A DNA stretch of 64,000 nt from Thalassia testudinum (taxonomy: Eukaryota > Streptophyta > Magnoliopsida > Alismatales > Hydrocharitaceae), in NCBI GenBank assembly GCA_037157565.1, contig JAZHRO010000012.1, positions 4,490,501 to 4,554,500 on the forward strand, written 5' to 3'. Of this stretch, positions 32,838-44,793 are shown in pieces. How positions within the stretch are numbered: the first letter of the stretch is position 1; each line of letters opens with the position of its first letter. The translations under genes and the position numbers were made by a program. The notes below the pieces were generated by a model. It was given only the letters and a program-made list of their open reading frames with translations, had not been told where the DNA came from and ran no database searches.

Positions 32838-34931
32838 TTGGCCACAGCCCGTGCCCATATCAACTGCGAATTAGGCTATATTGAGATTGCCGTTGGATCT
32901 GAGAAGCTCAAGCTTAACATCTTCAAGGCAACCAAGAACTTTGATTGCGATTGCATCGAGGGTGACACGTCTGACGAGGACATGGCCGTCAACGCGTGTA
33001 TCGAACTGATTGGGACCTATTCTGACTGCTGTGGATTGCCTTTAGACACTGACGATTGCCTGACAGATACATATTGTGACGTTCCCCCATCCCTCCCTAT
33101 TCCTGTACCTTCTCCTGACCGGACTTCTGACGAGGTTTTCTCCGCTTCCTATACCTCGTGGTCTGAGTCATATCCGGGCTACTCATCGCCGGTCCACACT
33201 TTTGAAGATCGGATTGCCCTTTCTTTCCTGCCAAATCAGGCGGATTTGCAATTCCACACTGGGACCTTGAGCCCACATACTACTCACTGGGGCTATCCCT
33301 TTTTGGATCCATCTATCCAAGATGCCCCTCTTCTTGGCCAATATGAGGGCCAATTTCTTCCTCCTAACTTGTTTTCTTCTGATCCGCTTGGGACACTCTC
33401 GTCCCAAGAAATGCCAGATCTTTCACCATCCACTCCTGAGTTGAAAGAGCTGCCTGATACGCTTAAGTGTGTTTTCTTGGGACCGAATGAAACGCTCCCT
33501 GTAATCATCAGTTCAAAATTGACTAGGGAGCAAGAGTGCAAACTAACGAAGGTCCTTATGGAACACAAGGCAGCCATTGGATGGTCTTTATCAGACTTAA
33601 CTGGCATTAGCCCCTCCTACTGCACTCACCGTATATATACGGAGGAGGAGGCTAGACCTTCCCGCGAGATGCAGGGACGTCTAAACCCTAACATGCGGGA
33701 GGTCGTTAAAAAGGAAATTATTAAGTGGCTAGATGCGGGTATAATCTACCCGATCAGCGATAGCCCTTGGGTGAGCCCGATTCACGTTGTGCCCAAAAAG
33801 GCGAGACTCACTATCCGTGTCAATGACAGGGGTGAATCCATCCCTACACGTACTCCTACATCTTGGAGAGAGAGTGTAGATTATAGGAAATTGAATGCTG
33901 CAACTAAGAAATATCACTTTCCGCTACCTTTCATTGACCAAATCCTGGAGTGGTTAGCGGGAAATAAATTTTTCTGTTTCCTGGATGGATTCTCAGGATA
34001 TAACCAGGTGGCAATTAACCCCCGGGACCAAGAGAAAACCACTTTTACCTGCCCCTTTGGCACCTTTACATTTAGAAGGATGCCGTTCGGACTTTGTAAC
34101 GTGCCAGCAACTTTCCAGAGATGTATATTGGCGATATTCCATGACATGGTGGGTGACTTTGTCGAGGTCTTCATGGATGAATTTTCAGTCTTTGGACCCT
34201 CTTTTGATGACTGTCTTGCCAACCTGACCCGTATCCTTAGGAGATGTATTGATGTGAACCTCGTGCTTTCCTGGGAAAAAAGTCATTTTATGGTACACGA
34301 GGGAATTGTTCTCGGGCATATCATCTCCGATAAGGGTATCGAGGTTGACAGAGCTAAGCTTGATGTGATTGCTGATTTACCTGTGCTTGGCTCTGTCAAA
34401 CAAATTCGCTCCTTCCTGGGACACGTCGGTTTCTATAGGAGATTCATCAAAGACTTCTCCAAGATTTCTCGACCTTTAACTCATCTCCTATCAACCGACG
34501 TACCCTTCGATATGGGCCCCAACTGCATACGAGCATTCACGCAGCTGCGTGATGCTGTCACCAAGGCCCCTGTTCTCCAGCCACCTGATTGGTCCCTCGA
34601 CTTTGAACTCATGTGTGACGCTTCTGACCTTGCAATTAGAGTCATTCTGGGACAAAGACGCGATAGACACCCCTTCGTGGTGTACTACGCCAGTAAGACG
34701 TTGGACGAGGCCCAGCGTAATTATACTACCACTGAGAAAGAACTACTGGCGGTCGTCTTTGGGCTGGAGAAATTCCGCTCTTACCTTCTAGGCTCACATG
34801 TTATTGTTTTCACTGATCACGCGGCCATTCGCCATCTCATGCACAAGAAGGATGCCAAGCCCAGACTGATTCATTGGATCCTTCTGCTCCAAGAATTTGA
34901 CATTGAGATCCGCGATAAGACCGGAGCCTAG
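32838..34931 (+). pseudogene. pol: Reverse transcriptase-RNase H of A
   Basis: Long open stretch of 697 codons in the same frame as protease and integrase. RT motifs in order: [20 protein letters not shown] (about residues 300-320), [44 protein letters not shown], the polymerase box FMDEFSVFG and [13 protein letters not shown]. The box should be F-M-D-D; Glu replaces the second catalytic Asp. RNase H shows [20 protein letters not shown] and FTDHAAIRH; its last acidic residue (VADHLSRL) comes just after the TAG at 34929-34931. The N-terminal 240 residues are an acidic, Pro-rich linker. It is therefore not a working enzyme as it stands. Confidence 0.9.
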
Positions 34932-36119
34932 AATGTTGTGGCTGATCATCTTTCTAGACTGGACCCTGAGCATATTGGACTTACTCTACCGATTAATGAG
35001 ATTTTTCCCGATGTGCACCTATTAGCAATTAATGTGGCAAGTGGACCTTGGTATGTCGACATTGCCAATTACCTTGCTTTTGGTTCCCTTCCTCGTGGCT
35101 GGCCTAAAAACCAGCACGAGCGTCTCATGGTAGAAGCAAAGTATTATTTCTGGGATAACCCACTTCTTTTTCAAATAGGTGCTGATCAAATCATCCGTCG
35201 CTGTATTCCTGACAGTGAATTCCCCAGTGTGCTATCCTTCTGTCATGATCAGGCCTGCGGAGGCCATTTATCTGGGAGGAAAACTATAGCTAAGGTGTTG
35301 CAGTGCGGTTTCTTTTGGCCCTCCCTTCACCAGGATGCACACAATTATGCCAAACATTGCACTAGGTGCCAGTCGTTAGGGTCAATGTCACGTCGTGACA
35401 TGATGCCCTTGCAACCCATCCTAGCTGCTGAAATTTTCGACATTTGGGGAATTGATTTCATGGGTCCCTTTCCTCCTTCCAACGGCTTCGAATATATCCT
35501 CGTGGCTGTTGATTATGTTTCGAAATGGATCGAGGCTATTCCCACACGCCATGCTGACCATGTTATATCTACTCAATTTGTCAAAGACCACATTTTTGTG
35601 CGCTTTGGGATCCCTCGAGCCATTATCTCGGATGGAGGAATCCACTTTACCCATGCTTCTTTTCGGGCACTTCTGAGGAAATACGGAGTCCACCATCATA
35701 TCGCATCTCCGTATCATCCTCAGACGAACGGCCAGGCAGAGGTTTCGAACCAGCAAATCAAGCAAATTCTCCAGAAAACGGTTCGGCCTGACCGTAAGGA
35801 TTGATCCAACAAGCTGATTGACGCACTTTGGGCATATCGGACAGCCTTCAAGGCTCCCCTTGGTATGTCTCCTTATAGAATCATTTACGGGAAGCCTTGT
35901 CATTTGCCCGTGGAGCTGGAGCACCGCGCTTATTGGGCAGTTCGCCAATGTAACCTCGACCCAGACCTGTGTGGTCGAGAAAGGAAACTCCAACTCCAAG
36001 AGCTGGAAGAGCTCTGTCGTGAAGCCTATGATTCTGCCTTAACTTTCAAGCAACGTACTAAGGTTTTCACGACAGCCGTATTCGGCGGAAGGAATTTGAG
36101 CCTGTTGGAGGGTAACTAA
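34932..36119 (+). pseudogene. pol: Integrase of A, C-terminal domain deleted
   Basis: The zinc-binding domain has both His (HDQACGGH) and the CTRC pair. The catalytic core has Asp in GIDFMGPF, Asp in ISDGGIHF and Glu in GQAEVSN, so the D,D-35-E triad is intact. TGA at 35802-35804 interrupts (a Trp codon in the F homologue: DRKDW). The frame then reads on through LWAYRTAFKAPLGMSPYR and IYGKPCHLPVELEHRAYWAV to 36119. The GPF/Y-type C-terminal module present in F (LRSKWTGPFDVIRVF) is missing; ALTFKQRTKVF is followed by unrelated residues. Confidence 0.88.
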
Positions 36120-37428
36120 TGTTGTGCCTCATTCTGAGTCTAGCTGAGGACGTTAAATTCAGCGCTCGTTGGGAGGCACCCCAACAACACTCCTCCACTG
36201 CCACGTACACTTCACTTCGCTCACTTCACCACCCACCATCCACCCACCCTACCACCCTGCTACATACCTTGCACCTCAGCTCTCCTTATCTGATCTTTGG
36301 TCCTTCCTCTACCCTACCCTGCATGCATATGAGGACATAGCATCGTTTGGCATGGGAGGGTGGATAGGCATCCATAGGATCCGGGTACTATATGGTATCA
36401 TGCACCTTCCATCCATCTATGTACATAGACAAAAAAAAAAAAAAGGTGTTTAGTAATGATCTGAAGGCTGAAACAAAAATACAATAAGTGTTTATGGATA
36501 TTCAACCACTGTGATGAAGACTTTCCAGGCCACAGAAGCTTGATTCGCTCAGGCTCAGCTTAATTCACTTGAGCATTGACAAGATAGATCAGAATCTCTC
36601 CTAACTAAGGACATATTCTTGTACCTGAGACACCAGTATAGAATCCGTTGGTTTGCTTCTGCTCGAGAGCTTAAGTAATCTTGGTTCACACTACACATAT
36701 CAAGAAAGACCAGGTGAACATAAGATCCAACCCTAGTATTCATTAGGGAAGGTGGAGTCCTTACCTGTGCGCGCAGGTAGACTTTTTATCCCAAGCTTTA
36801 GTCTTGTGTTTAGGAGAGACTCTTTCCACCGAAAAGGAACTCTCCCACCAAAAGAAAAGTGTGCTCCTCCAAATAAAGTTGTAAGAGATATACTGACATG
36901 TGTTTAAAAAAAAAAAAAACTGTGCAAATAAGTCAGTATATCTCACAAATGTCTGCAAAGTCTTCTCCCTACAAAAGTTTTCAGGGCAAGTTACAAATAC
37001 CCTGTTTCTACCATACATTCTTTGAGCCACAAATGTAATAAAATGGGAGTTGAGTTTCCCATCATCTTTTTAAGGGTCAATCCAAAGACATAAGCTGAAA
37101 CTGGGACCAACCTGCACTTAAAAATTCGTGAAACCCTGGGCTTGAGTCTTAATGTTCATCTAGTCAGTCTTGATCCTTCACTATGCACAAGCCATAATCT
37201 CTTGAGCTCTCGAGTATGGCAAAAACCTCCTGAGTCCTGGAAATCATTCTTAAGGTTTAAATATCAAGAGTCCAAGTTAGTTGAGAGATGGTCTATGTCA
37301 TGTGAGACTTAAAGTACTGGTAGTCTTCTCTACAATTGGTTCTCACAATATCCAATCGATAAACACACCTGTGTCACCTCAGAAGAAAATCTTCAGCTTA
37401 AGATCATTTCTAAATACAATACAAAATG
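36120..37428 (+). other. 3' UTR of A with internal polypurine module
   Basis: Opens with GTTGGGAGGCACCCCAAC (36166 on), typical after Athila pol. The internal module is TATG-AGGA-CATA (36328-36339) followed by GGCATGGGAGGGTGGA (36349-36364). The rest is non-coding, with A runs at 36431 and 36906. Confidence 0.7.
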
Positions 37429-37465
37429 TTTTGCTAGGGATTAGCAAAAGATAGCCATGCGGGTA
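37429..37465 (+). other. Terminal hairpin and polypurine tract of A
   Basis: TTTTGCTA-GGGAT-TAGCAAAA (37429-37449), then GATAGCCATGCGGGTA up to the LTR. Two pyrimidines interrupt the tract, relative to N (GGCATGGGGGTA). Confidence 0.85.
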
Positions 37466-39001
37466 TGATTGCACAACAAAAATACACCAATAAAAATGCC
37501 ATCTTGTGTTATTTCCTAACATTGCCATTGCATATTAGGTAGCCATAGTTGCATATGTAAAAATTAACACATGCATGCATTTAATTGAGAGGGGAGGAAT
37601 GTGAATAATTGGCCTTGTAATTAACGTCTTCATCAAGAGCTACCTCTCAAATTCACCATCTTCATTTTTTATTTGGCTTTGAACTTCTTCTCCGCGCGGC
37701 TCAAGGCATGGCTTGCACTTCGCGCCATTCTCTGCCACAGCATGCTTTGCCAGCCGCGTGGCCGGTCATGTGCAGCCTAGGGCATGGCTGTGCATGCTTC
37801 TCTCTCCTTTATAAAGATCGGCCATCTTCCTTGCGAAAGGGGGCCTGGCGCAGACAACACAGTAGCAACCTTCGCCTCCAGGCCATCTCCTCCCTTTCAC
37901 CCCTCCATACACACCACCTCTTCCACTGAAGAGATACGCTGCGAGCAGGAGTAGGCTCACAGTGGTCCACGACCACCTCTGTGAGTCCCACCACCGCCCA
38001 GCTCATCCAAGAGTAGGTGGGCGTGGTGATTCCACTCTCTGTCTTCACCATTCAAGCTCTTCCCGCCATTGCCGAAGACTCGAGCTCTGAAGCTCAGCAG
38101 TAGCAACAGCATGGCACCAGTAGCCTCAGCCCACGTGCAATCCTCCGAACGCAAGCCAGCTCCTTCCGCGCGTGCAGGCCCACTCCAGAGTGCCCGCGCA
38201 GGCAGAACCGACCGTAGCCGGTTGTCCGAGCCACGCGCGCACTGTAGCTACTGTTCATGCGTTTCTGCGGAACACTGTAGCTACAGTGCGGTGACCGGAA
38301 AGTTTCTCACTTATCCGGTCACCGCGTGCTCTCTCTCCGCGCTACGACCGCCCCCAGCCCGAAGCGCACGCCTGCTCCCGCGTATGCTCGCACCCACACC
38401 TGCCCGCGCCCGCATCCGCGTCTGCGTCCGCATCACTCCAACCTGCAACGTGGTGCGTTGCGTGCGGCGTTGCGATCTCTCTCACGCCTGTAACCTCCAG
38501 CATGTGCACGCACCCTTGCGCGCTTGCGCCTGCACGTTGGCGTCCAGACGTCGGCTGCGTGCTCCAGGCGCCTTAACTCATCCGCGCCCTCTCTCACAGC
38601 CACTTGCTCACTCTCTCCCACAGACACACACATACACACACCACACTTGTACACACTGACGTGTACACACACTCACTTGTACACGCCTATATATATACTT
38701 ATATATATATACATATATATTTATGTCTATATATTTATATACATATATATATATATACATACATATATACACATATATATCTATAGATATAAATACATAT
38801 ATACATATATATATATACATACATATATATACATATATAGATATATATATATCTATCTACATATATCTATATACATAGAGACTTATACTAATATATCTAT
38901 ATACATAAATACATATACATATATATATACATATCTATATATCCATATACATATATTACTATATATATATATACATAAATCTATCTATATATTTACATAT
39001 C

Positions 39002-39035
<34 letters not shown>

Positions 39036-39791
39036 ATTATAACCCTATCTATATATATACATATAAATATATACTTACATTCATATCACCTACCACACGT
39101 TATATCGCGGGAATATCTGCACCAGTTGCTGATATTCCCTGATACCCACGTACAGAAAGCGTCTCCGCACACACACTTCCACCCATCCATCCTACACTCC
39201 ACACGGCACTTCGTCCTGTTGGTTGCGTCTTCCTAGACGTCGATGAACTCGACACCGTGCTACACGCCATTTCCACCTCCACCCCCACCCCTATATATAT
39301 ATAATATATATATAGACTATATTTATCTTATTTTTATTTCTCTTTCCTGTTATTAAAAAGATTAGAAAAATAGTAAAAGAGAAAAGATAATCCTTGTTTT
39401 GCAGGTACTCAGTCTTACGATCAGCAAGGCCAGTTTTTGGAACCCTAAGTTGGCTAAAAGCCAAGAACAATTTGGCTCTAAGCCAAGGACCTGATTTTGA
39501 GGGTGTACCTCAAGGACAAAATTATCAAAAAAAAAATCTTAAATAGAAAAACACAAAAAACATAATAAACGAACGGAAGAGATTCGTTGTAGGAAAGGCG
39601 TAGAAACTTATTCACCTCTAATTCCCGCATCCCTGAGTTCGACCCTAGGCCTAAAAGTGACTGAGATAAAATCAAGTAGGCTAGGTTAAAAAAATTTGTA
39701 AAAAGATGGTTAGGCTCGATCTAGGTTAACCACTATACTCATTTCAACGATAATTTCACCATATTAACACAACCTATCCGGGTCTCGACCA
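37466..39791 (+). mobile_element. 3' LTR of A
   Basis: TGATTGCAC...TCTCGACCA, 2326 bp. TATA box at 37808-37816, palindrome CACTGTAGCTACAGTG at 38273-38288, microsatellite at 38625-39065. It differs from the 5' LTR by scattered substitutions, small gaps and microsatellite length. The duplication ATCCC follows at 39792-39796. Confidence 0.92.
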
Positions 39792-39796
39792 ATCCC

Positions 39797-41849
39797 TAAA
39801 ACCCTAACACTCAAGAAGGCAACTGGGGAAGAGGAAGCTCAATCCAGCTGGGACTCAGCCAAATCCAGCTCATCATAGCTGGATACCAGCTCACTTGGGT
39901 TAGGGTTAGCTCCATTAGGCTCCGTTCAGCTCATCTTAACTGAATGGTAGCTCAAGGCAGCTCATCTTAGCTCAACCTAGCTAAAGTCAACTCTGATCCA
40001 GCTCAACTTAGTTGAGTATAGCTCATCTCAGCTCCAATCAGTTCACTGGGAGCTCTAACTAGCTCAACTAAGTTGGCAGGAGTCCACCTCAGCTCAGGTC
40101 TAGCTCTCCCCAGCCCTACTCAGGTCATGGTAGCTGAACTCCCTCTAGCTTAGCTACTACTTATCAACTAGAAGCTAAGCTAGCTCGGGAGTTCTCATCA
40201 GAAGGAGGTCCAACTCAGCCAAGCTTCAAACAAGTTGAGACCAGCTCAATTTAGCTCAACTACTCAAGAATAGATGCTAGCAAAAGAACTAGCTAGCTAA
40301 GCTGAGTAGCTAAGTCCTCATGTAGGCCTCTTCAGCAAAATCAGCTTCAGTGCAGCTTTAGTTCAGCTCCAGACAACTTTTCCTCAGCTCCCCTTCCCCA
40401 AACCCTAGCTCAATCCTACCTCCTCGTCTACTCAACTACTAGCTAAGCTAGCTTAGCTAGCTTAGCTTAGCTGCACCTTAACTCCCAATGGCCGTCCACC
40501 ACCTATAACTAACCCTACAACCCACCTACCTAAGCTTCACCAGGTAGACCTAAGCCTAGTCCATCCTAGCTCCTACTTTTGGTGCCAACAATAGACACCT
40601 CTTGGCCCTGCAATCACCACCAAGAGCCACCTTGTTTTGGGGCCAAAATACCCTTCTAGAAGCCCTTTGTTTTTGTGCCAAAACACCACCATATCATGGC
40701 CCTACACCTCATCACCTAAACCATCTCCACCCTCCATTAAGTGGTGCCAACCAAGCCCCTTCTAGAACCACTTTTTGGCACCAACTCAAGAGGCATCAAG
40801 GATGGTAATCGCCACCTTTGAATTGGTGCCAAACTATAGTAGCCATAGGATCAATTAACTACCCTAAAAACCCTTCCTAACCATCCATCCTAAAGCCACC
40901 TACACCCCCCATCCTTTCCTATATATATCCCCAATAACCACCACCATACCTTTACCTTTGGCTCCATTATTGTCACATATTTCCACCTTCGTCCCACCAT
41001 ATCCACGGTCAAGAGAAGAAGGAGAAGAAGATTAAGGGGACACTCTGTCCCCTTGGTGCCTTCCCCTCTTCCCTTCTCTCTTGTGCCTACGCCAGCCGAA
41101 GGGACTAACCAGGCAAAGAGGACCTTGGGAGGAGGACTTGAGGGTCGTGCATGCCCACCCTAGGAGGAGTCTTGTGGGTGGAATTCTTCCACCCTTGGAG
41201 GAGCAAGGGCACACCCATCTAAGGCTTGCCAAGGAGGACACCAACTTGGAGGAGCTTTTCAAAGAAGGAATGAGAAGGAAAGATCCTTTTCAAGCCCAGG
41301 AGTAGCTAAGCTTGGAGCAAGGACTTTCTCCTCTTCACCATCATCACCAGGAAGACCTTTGTTTTACCAGTTTTTGTTTTTAATTTTGTAGTAGAAGCAT
41401 TTCTCTACAAGCATTCCTATGAAATAAGTTTCTCTTTATATTAAGTTGCCTTTCTTAAATTTTGTCCATCTTTATTTATTATCTTTTCTAGCACTTTTCA
41501 CTCCCTTTCTCCAATTACCCTAGGTCTTCATGTACCTAGGGTGAGCTTAGAGAAAGGATTATCTTGTTATTTTAGTGTTAGCATTAGCAATTTAGGTGTA
41601 GTCGTTTTCCTGCTCACAATTGCCTAATTGCCCATTATTTGAAAATGCAAAAAAATCTTATATTAAAAAATTAAACAAAGAAAGTTGATTTCTTTATTGT
41701 CAAGCAAGAGTTTTAAAGTGCATTCCTACCTCCTTCGACGACTCTAGATACCATCGCTATCTAGGTTTATAAATTGTAAAAGCGATTGCAAATTGGAGTG
41801 TTACAATGATTTAAAACCCTAATTACAAATCACACTTTTCTTCGCATCA
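39797..41849 (+). mobile_element. 3' LTR of B, second part
   Basis: Continues 18617-18800 across A. It has AGCT-rich low-complexity text (39840-40480), a region with repeated TTTGGCACCA phrases, a TATA box (TATATATAT, 40920-40928), and U5-like text ending in CTTCGCATCA at 41849. The 3331-3979 fragment matches its 40115-40785 part. The exact end is inferred from the CA terminus. The frame at 41032-41305 shows no domain. Confidence 0.65.
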
Positions 41850-44756
41850 GCGGTGCCTTTCCCAGCGAGTTCTTCTTCGCACAGTTGAGTCTATAGGTAG
41901 ATCTTCAAGGACTAATTCTGGTTAACATAGAAGGTCAAATCGAGCAAACAAGGGCTCGATCGAAAGCCCTTGTTTGATCACAATTTGATCACAATTTGGT
42001 GATTGGATCACTTTTGAATCGGTGATTCAGAGGAAGAACATGGCTGTCTTGTCGTGCTTGGAATGAGGTCTTAGAGAGGAATTTCAAGTCAAACAACTTG
42101 TTGAGAGGTTAATAGCTCTCTATTGAGGGTCTGGAGTGCTTCAGTGAAGTATTCTACAGGGATTGAGATAGGTTATGAGCTCAGAAAGAGCTCTAGAAGG
42201 CTCAGAAGCTTCAAAGCTTCGATGTCAAGTTCAGAGCTCTGATTTCAGAGTTCAATCAACTCATTAGAGAGATAAAAGCCTCGAGAAGTAACTCAAATCA
42301 ATTCAATGCATTGAAAATAATTGTTCTGGGAAAAGATTAACTTCAAATCTCGATGAAAACCTTAAGAACAGCTTTGGGTACCAGTTTGAACACAAACCGT
42401 ATAGGAGATGTAATTCACCTTAAATCTCAATAAAACTCGCTCAAATCAGTCTTAAACAATTTTAAATTGAATCAGGAACTTAACTAACCCATTTAATCAA
42501 AGATTCAAGGTTAATTTCCTCAAATCGAATTTAGGTTTGACCAAAATTAAGTGAAGAGTTGACTTTTAAATCTTGAGCTTTATAGATCAAATTAAGGACC
42601 TAGATAATTCTAATTCAACCTCAAAAAGATGTTCAATATCTCAAATTAGGGTTTCAAGCACTCAGCAAGTGCTCTCAAGTCTTGCCGCCTGAGCTCTAAA
42701 GGTGCTGTGTTTGACAAATCAGCTCCGGGGTTCTAAGATCCAAGTGACACCTAGGGTAGATTCTCTGAAGTTTTCACATGCTTAAGAACCTATTTCCTGG
42801 TTCTAAACGTCCAGTATAATGCTTCTCCAATTCCACCAGAGTTGAGGAAGATGATGACCATTAGATGGAATTATTTGGTAAAGCACAAATCTAATCAGTG
42901 TCTTTTGATCTTTATCTCATAAAGATTCGATCTAGAGTTTCTCAGATAGTTTGGAAGGCTAAGGTTCAAAATTCTACTCACTGGAGTTCACCAGAGCTTC
43001 GATGAGTGTCATTCTTAATTGACAGAGAGTGAATCTTCATGAATCACTCAAAGAAGATCATAACTATACTCCTGAGGTCACCAAGAACCTCAGAAGCTCA
43101 TCAATTATATCAGTTGATGACCTGAAGTGCAAATTTGTCAAGATATGCAGTGAATTGCATCTTGAGTTCACTTGAACTCAAGAGCTTCCCTCTCACTCAA
43201 TTTAGTGAGGGGAAATGAGCAAGAGGATGAGGCGATGGCACAAAAGTGATTAATTAGACGGATTAACTCCTCTGAGCTCTCCATTGACAGCAGCTCAGAG
43301 GTTGAAGGCAAAATTTAGACGCTTCGTATATAATGAACTATTGATTTAATTAAAGGGTAAATTGTGGTCCTTGTGATATAAGGAAGTGATGGAGAAGCTC
43401 TGATGTATGTGAGATAGGATTGGAGTGTTCGCCATAGATAGTGAAGGTCCTCAGTTGAAGGTGAGGTGGTTTAGGTGTGTAGGTGGCTAATTAAACAAGG
43501 AAGAAGATGGAAAGTGATCGTGGCGAGGTGAGGAGTATGAACAAGCAGATAAAAGCATGAATTGAATTCCTGTGAGGTTGGATTTAGCCTCACTGGAGTC
43601 GAGGAAGAAAGAGTTGCAAATAGACTTACACTAAGCTAATTAATACCTAACTAACTAAATCTAATGTAGACTAAAAACTAAGCTAATCTACGATTACCTG
43701 GACGAAAGGGGATCAAAGGTCTCCGTCGAAGGTGTGTAACAGGGGACGAAATTAGAGGGTTGGGGAAAGATTTTCGGCAGAAGAAGAATACGTGTAGAAA
43801 GGAGTGCTAGAGTTGTGGCCTCACTCGAAGACACGACGGAGGACAGCGAAGATCGAAGGGAAGAGGAAGAAGCCTCCGGAGATGAGTGATGAATAGCCTA
43901 TTGAACGATCACGGTGGGGGAAGTAGGAAGTGGATCACTTTCCAAGATCAGAGGGATGTAGGGGTATTTATAGGTGTTGGTGACGGGTAGGGGGGTTGTA
44001 TCTCGACGGGAATGGGTCTAGGTGCATCCTAACTCACTGTTGTCGTGCACGACACCAGTGAGTTTAAATGCCTCAGTCAAATAAGATTACAAAATCATCC
44101 AGTGCATTTGATGAAGAGCTGGTGGTGAGCAGAAGGCAAATGGCAATGGCAATGGATTTCTGACGCTGGATTGACGGTGATCGGAGGGTATAGAGACTAG
44201 GCAACCTCGTCCGTCCGTGGAGAGGATGAAGATGAAGAAGACGGTGGAGAAGTGTTCACAGGAGCATTTTTGTAAATAGAAAAGGACCTATTTGTAAATA
44301 TAAAGGACTCTTTTGAAATAAAAGCTAAGGACCTAAACGTAAATAAAGAGTTTCAAGGCTTATTTTAATTTATTTCTTTTTCAACTTTTTATATATAATT
44401 ATAAATTAGGTAAATATTATATTTATGCCTTAAAATTACATTTTTTTCCCTTTTAGCTATATTTATTTAAATGATTAATTTAAATAGGTTAATTAAGTAC
44501 TTAGTTCATAATATTAACTAAGTTAAATAAAATACTTTTTATGTAGCTAATTACTATTATTTTGAGTCCAAATTATTAATTAAATTATTAATAATATTAA
44601 TTGATATTTAATTTATCATTTTTAACTTATTTGGAAGGTCCTTAGTAATTTAACTCCTATAGTATAATTAACCCTGTATTAAGTGTATTCTTAGTTAATT
44701 AACTGGGGAAACTAGTTAATTAAGGATAGTTAGGAGCCATTATGAGTCTCTCATCA
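41850..44756 (-). mobile_element. L-like LTR, probably the 3' LTR of element F
   Basis: The right end TGAGTCTCTCATCA resembles the ends of the solo LTR (55041) and of 1-1055, and is followed by hairpin and polypurine tract, so it is a minus-strand 3' LTR. A TATA box CTATAAATA lies at 43973-43965 on the minus strand. The size (2.9 kb) is close to the 2.8-kb solo LTR. The left edge abuts the B 3' LTR. 41850 onwards is repeated at 63184-64000. It is AT-rich from 44340 to 44700 and has no coding frame. Confidence 0.6.
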
Positions 44757-44793
44757 TATCCCCAAGCCAAGGTTTTGCTAGTTCCTAGAAAAA
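44757..44793 (-). other. Terminal polypurine tract and hairpin of F
   Basis: Minus strand: TTTTTCTA-(5 nt)-TAGCAAAA with one mismatch, then CCTTGGCTTGGGGATA at the LTR edge. Diverged but the same arrangement as in A, B and N. Confidence 0.75.

Larger units (their letters stand above)
18801..39791 (+). mobile_element. A: Athila-type LTR retrotransposon with nested N2
   Basis: LTRs 18801-21156 and 37466-39791 are direct repeats of about 2.35 kb, flanked by the perfect duplication ATCCC (18796-18800, 39792-39796). The PBS follows the left LTR and a polypurine tract precedes the right one. Coding order gag-PR-RT-RNase H-integrase identifies Ty3/gypsy, and the tRNA-Asp primer with the RT style points to Athila. 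Removing N2 (22648-30390) leaves an element of about 13.2 kb. In-frame stops and a gag frameshift make it inactive. Confidence 0.93.

Noticed and set aside
40785..40805. Second primer-binding site TTTTTGGCACCAACTC after the AGCT-rich LTR text
   Set aside because: The phrase TTTGGCACCA recurs several times within this LTR and the TATA box lies downstream at 40920, so this is inside the LTR.
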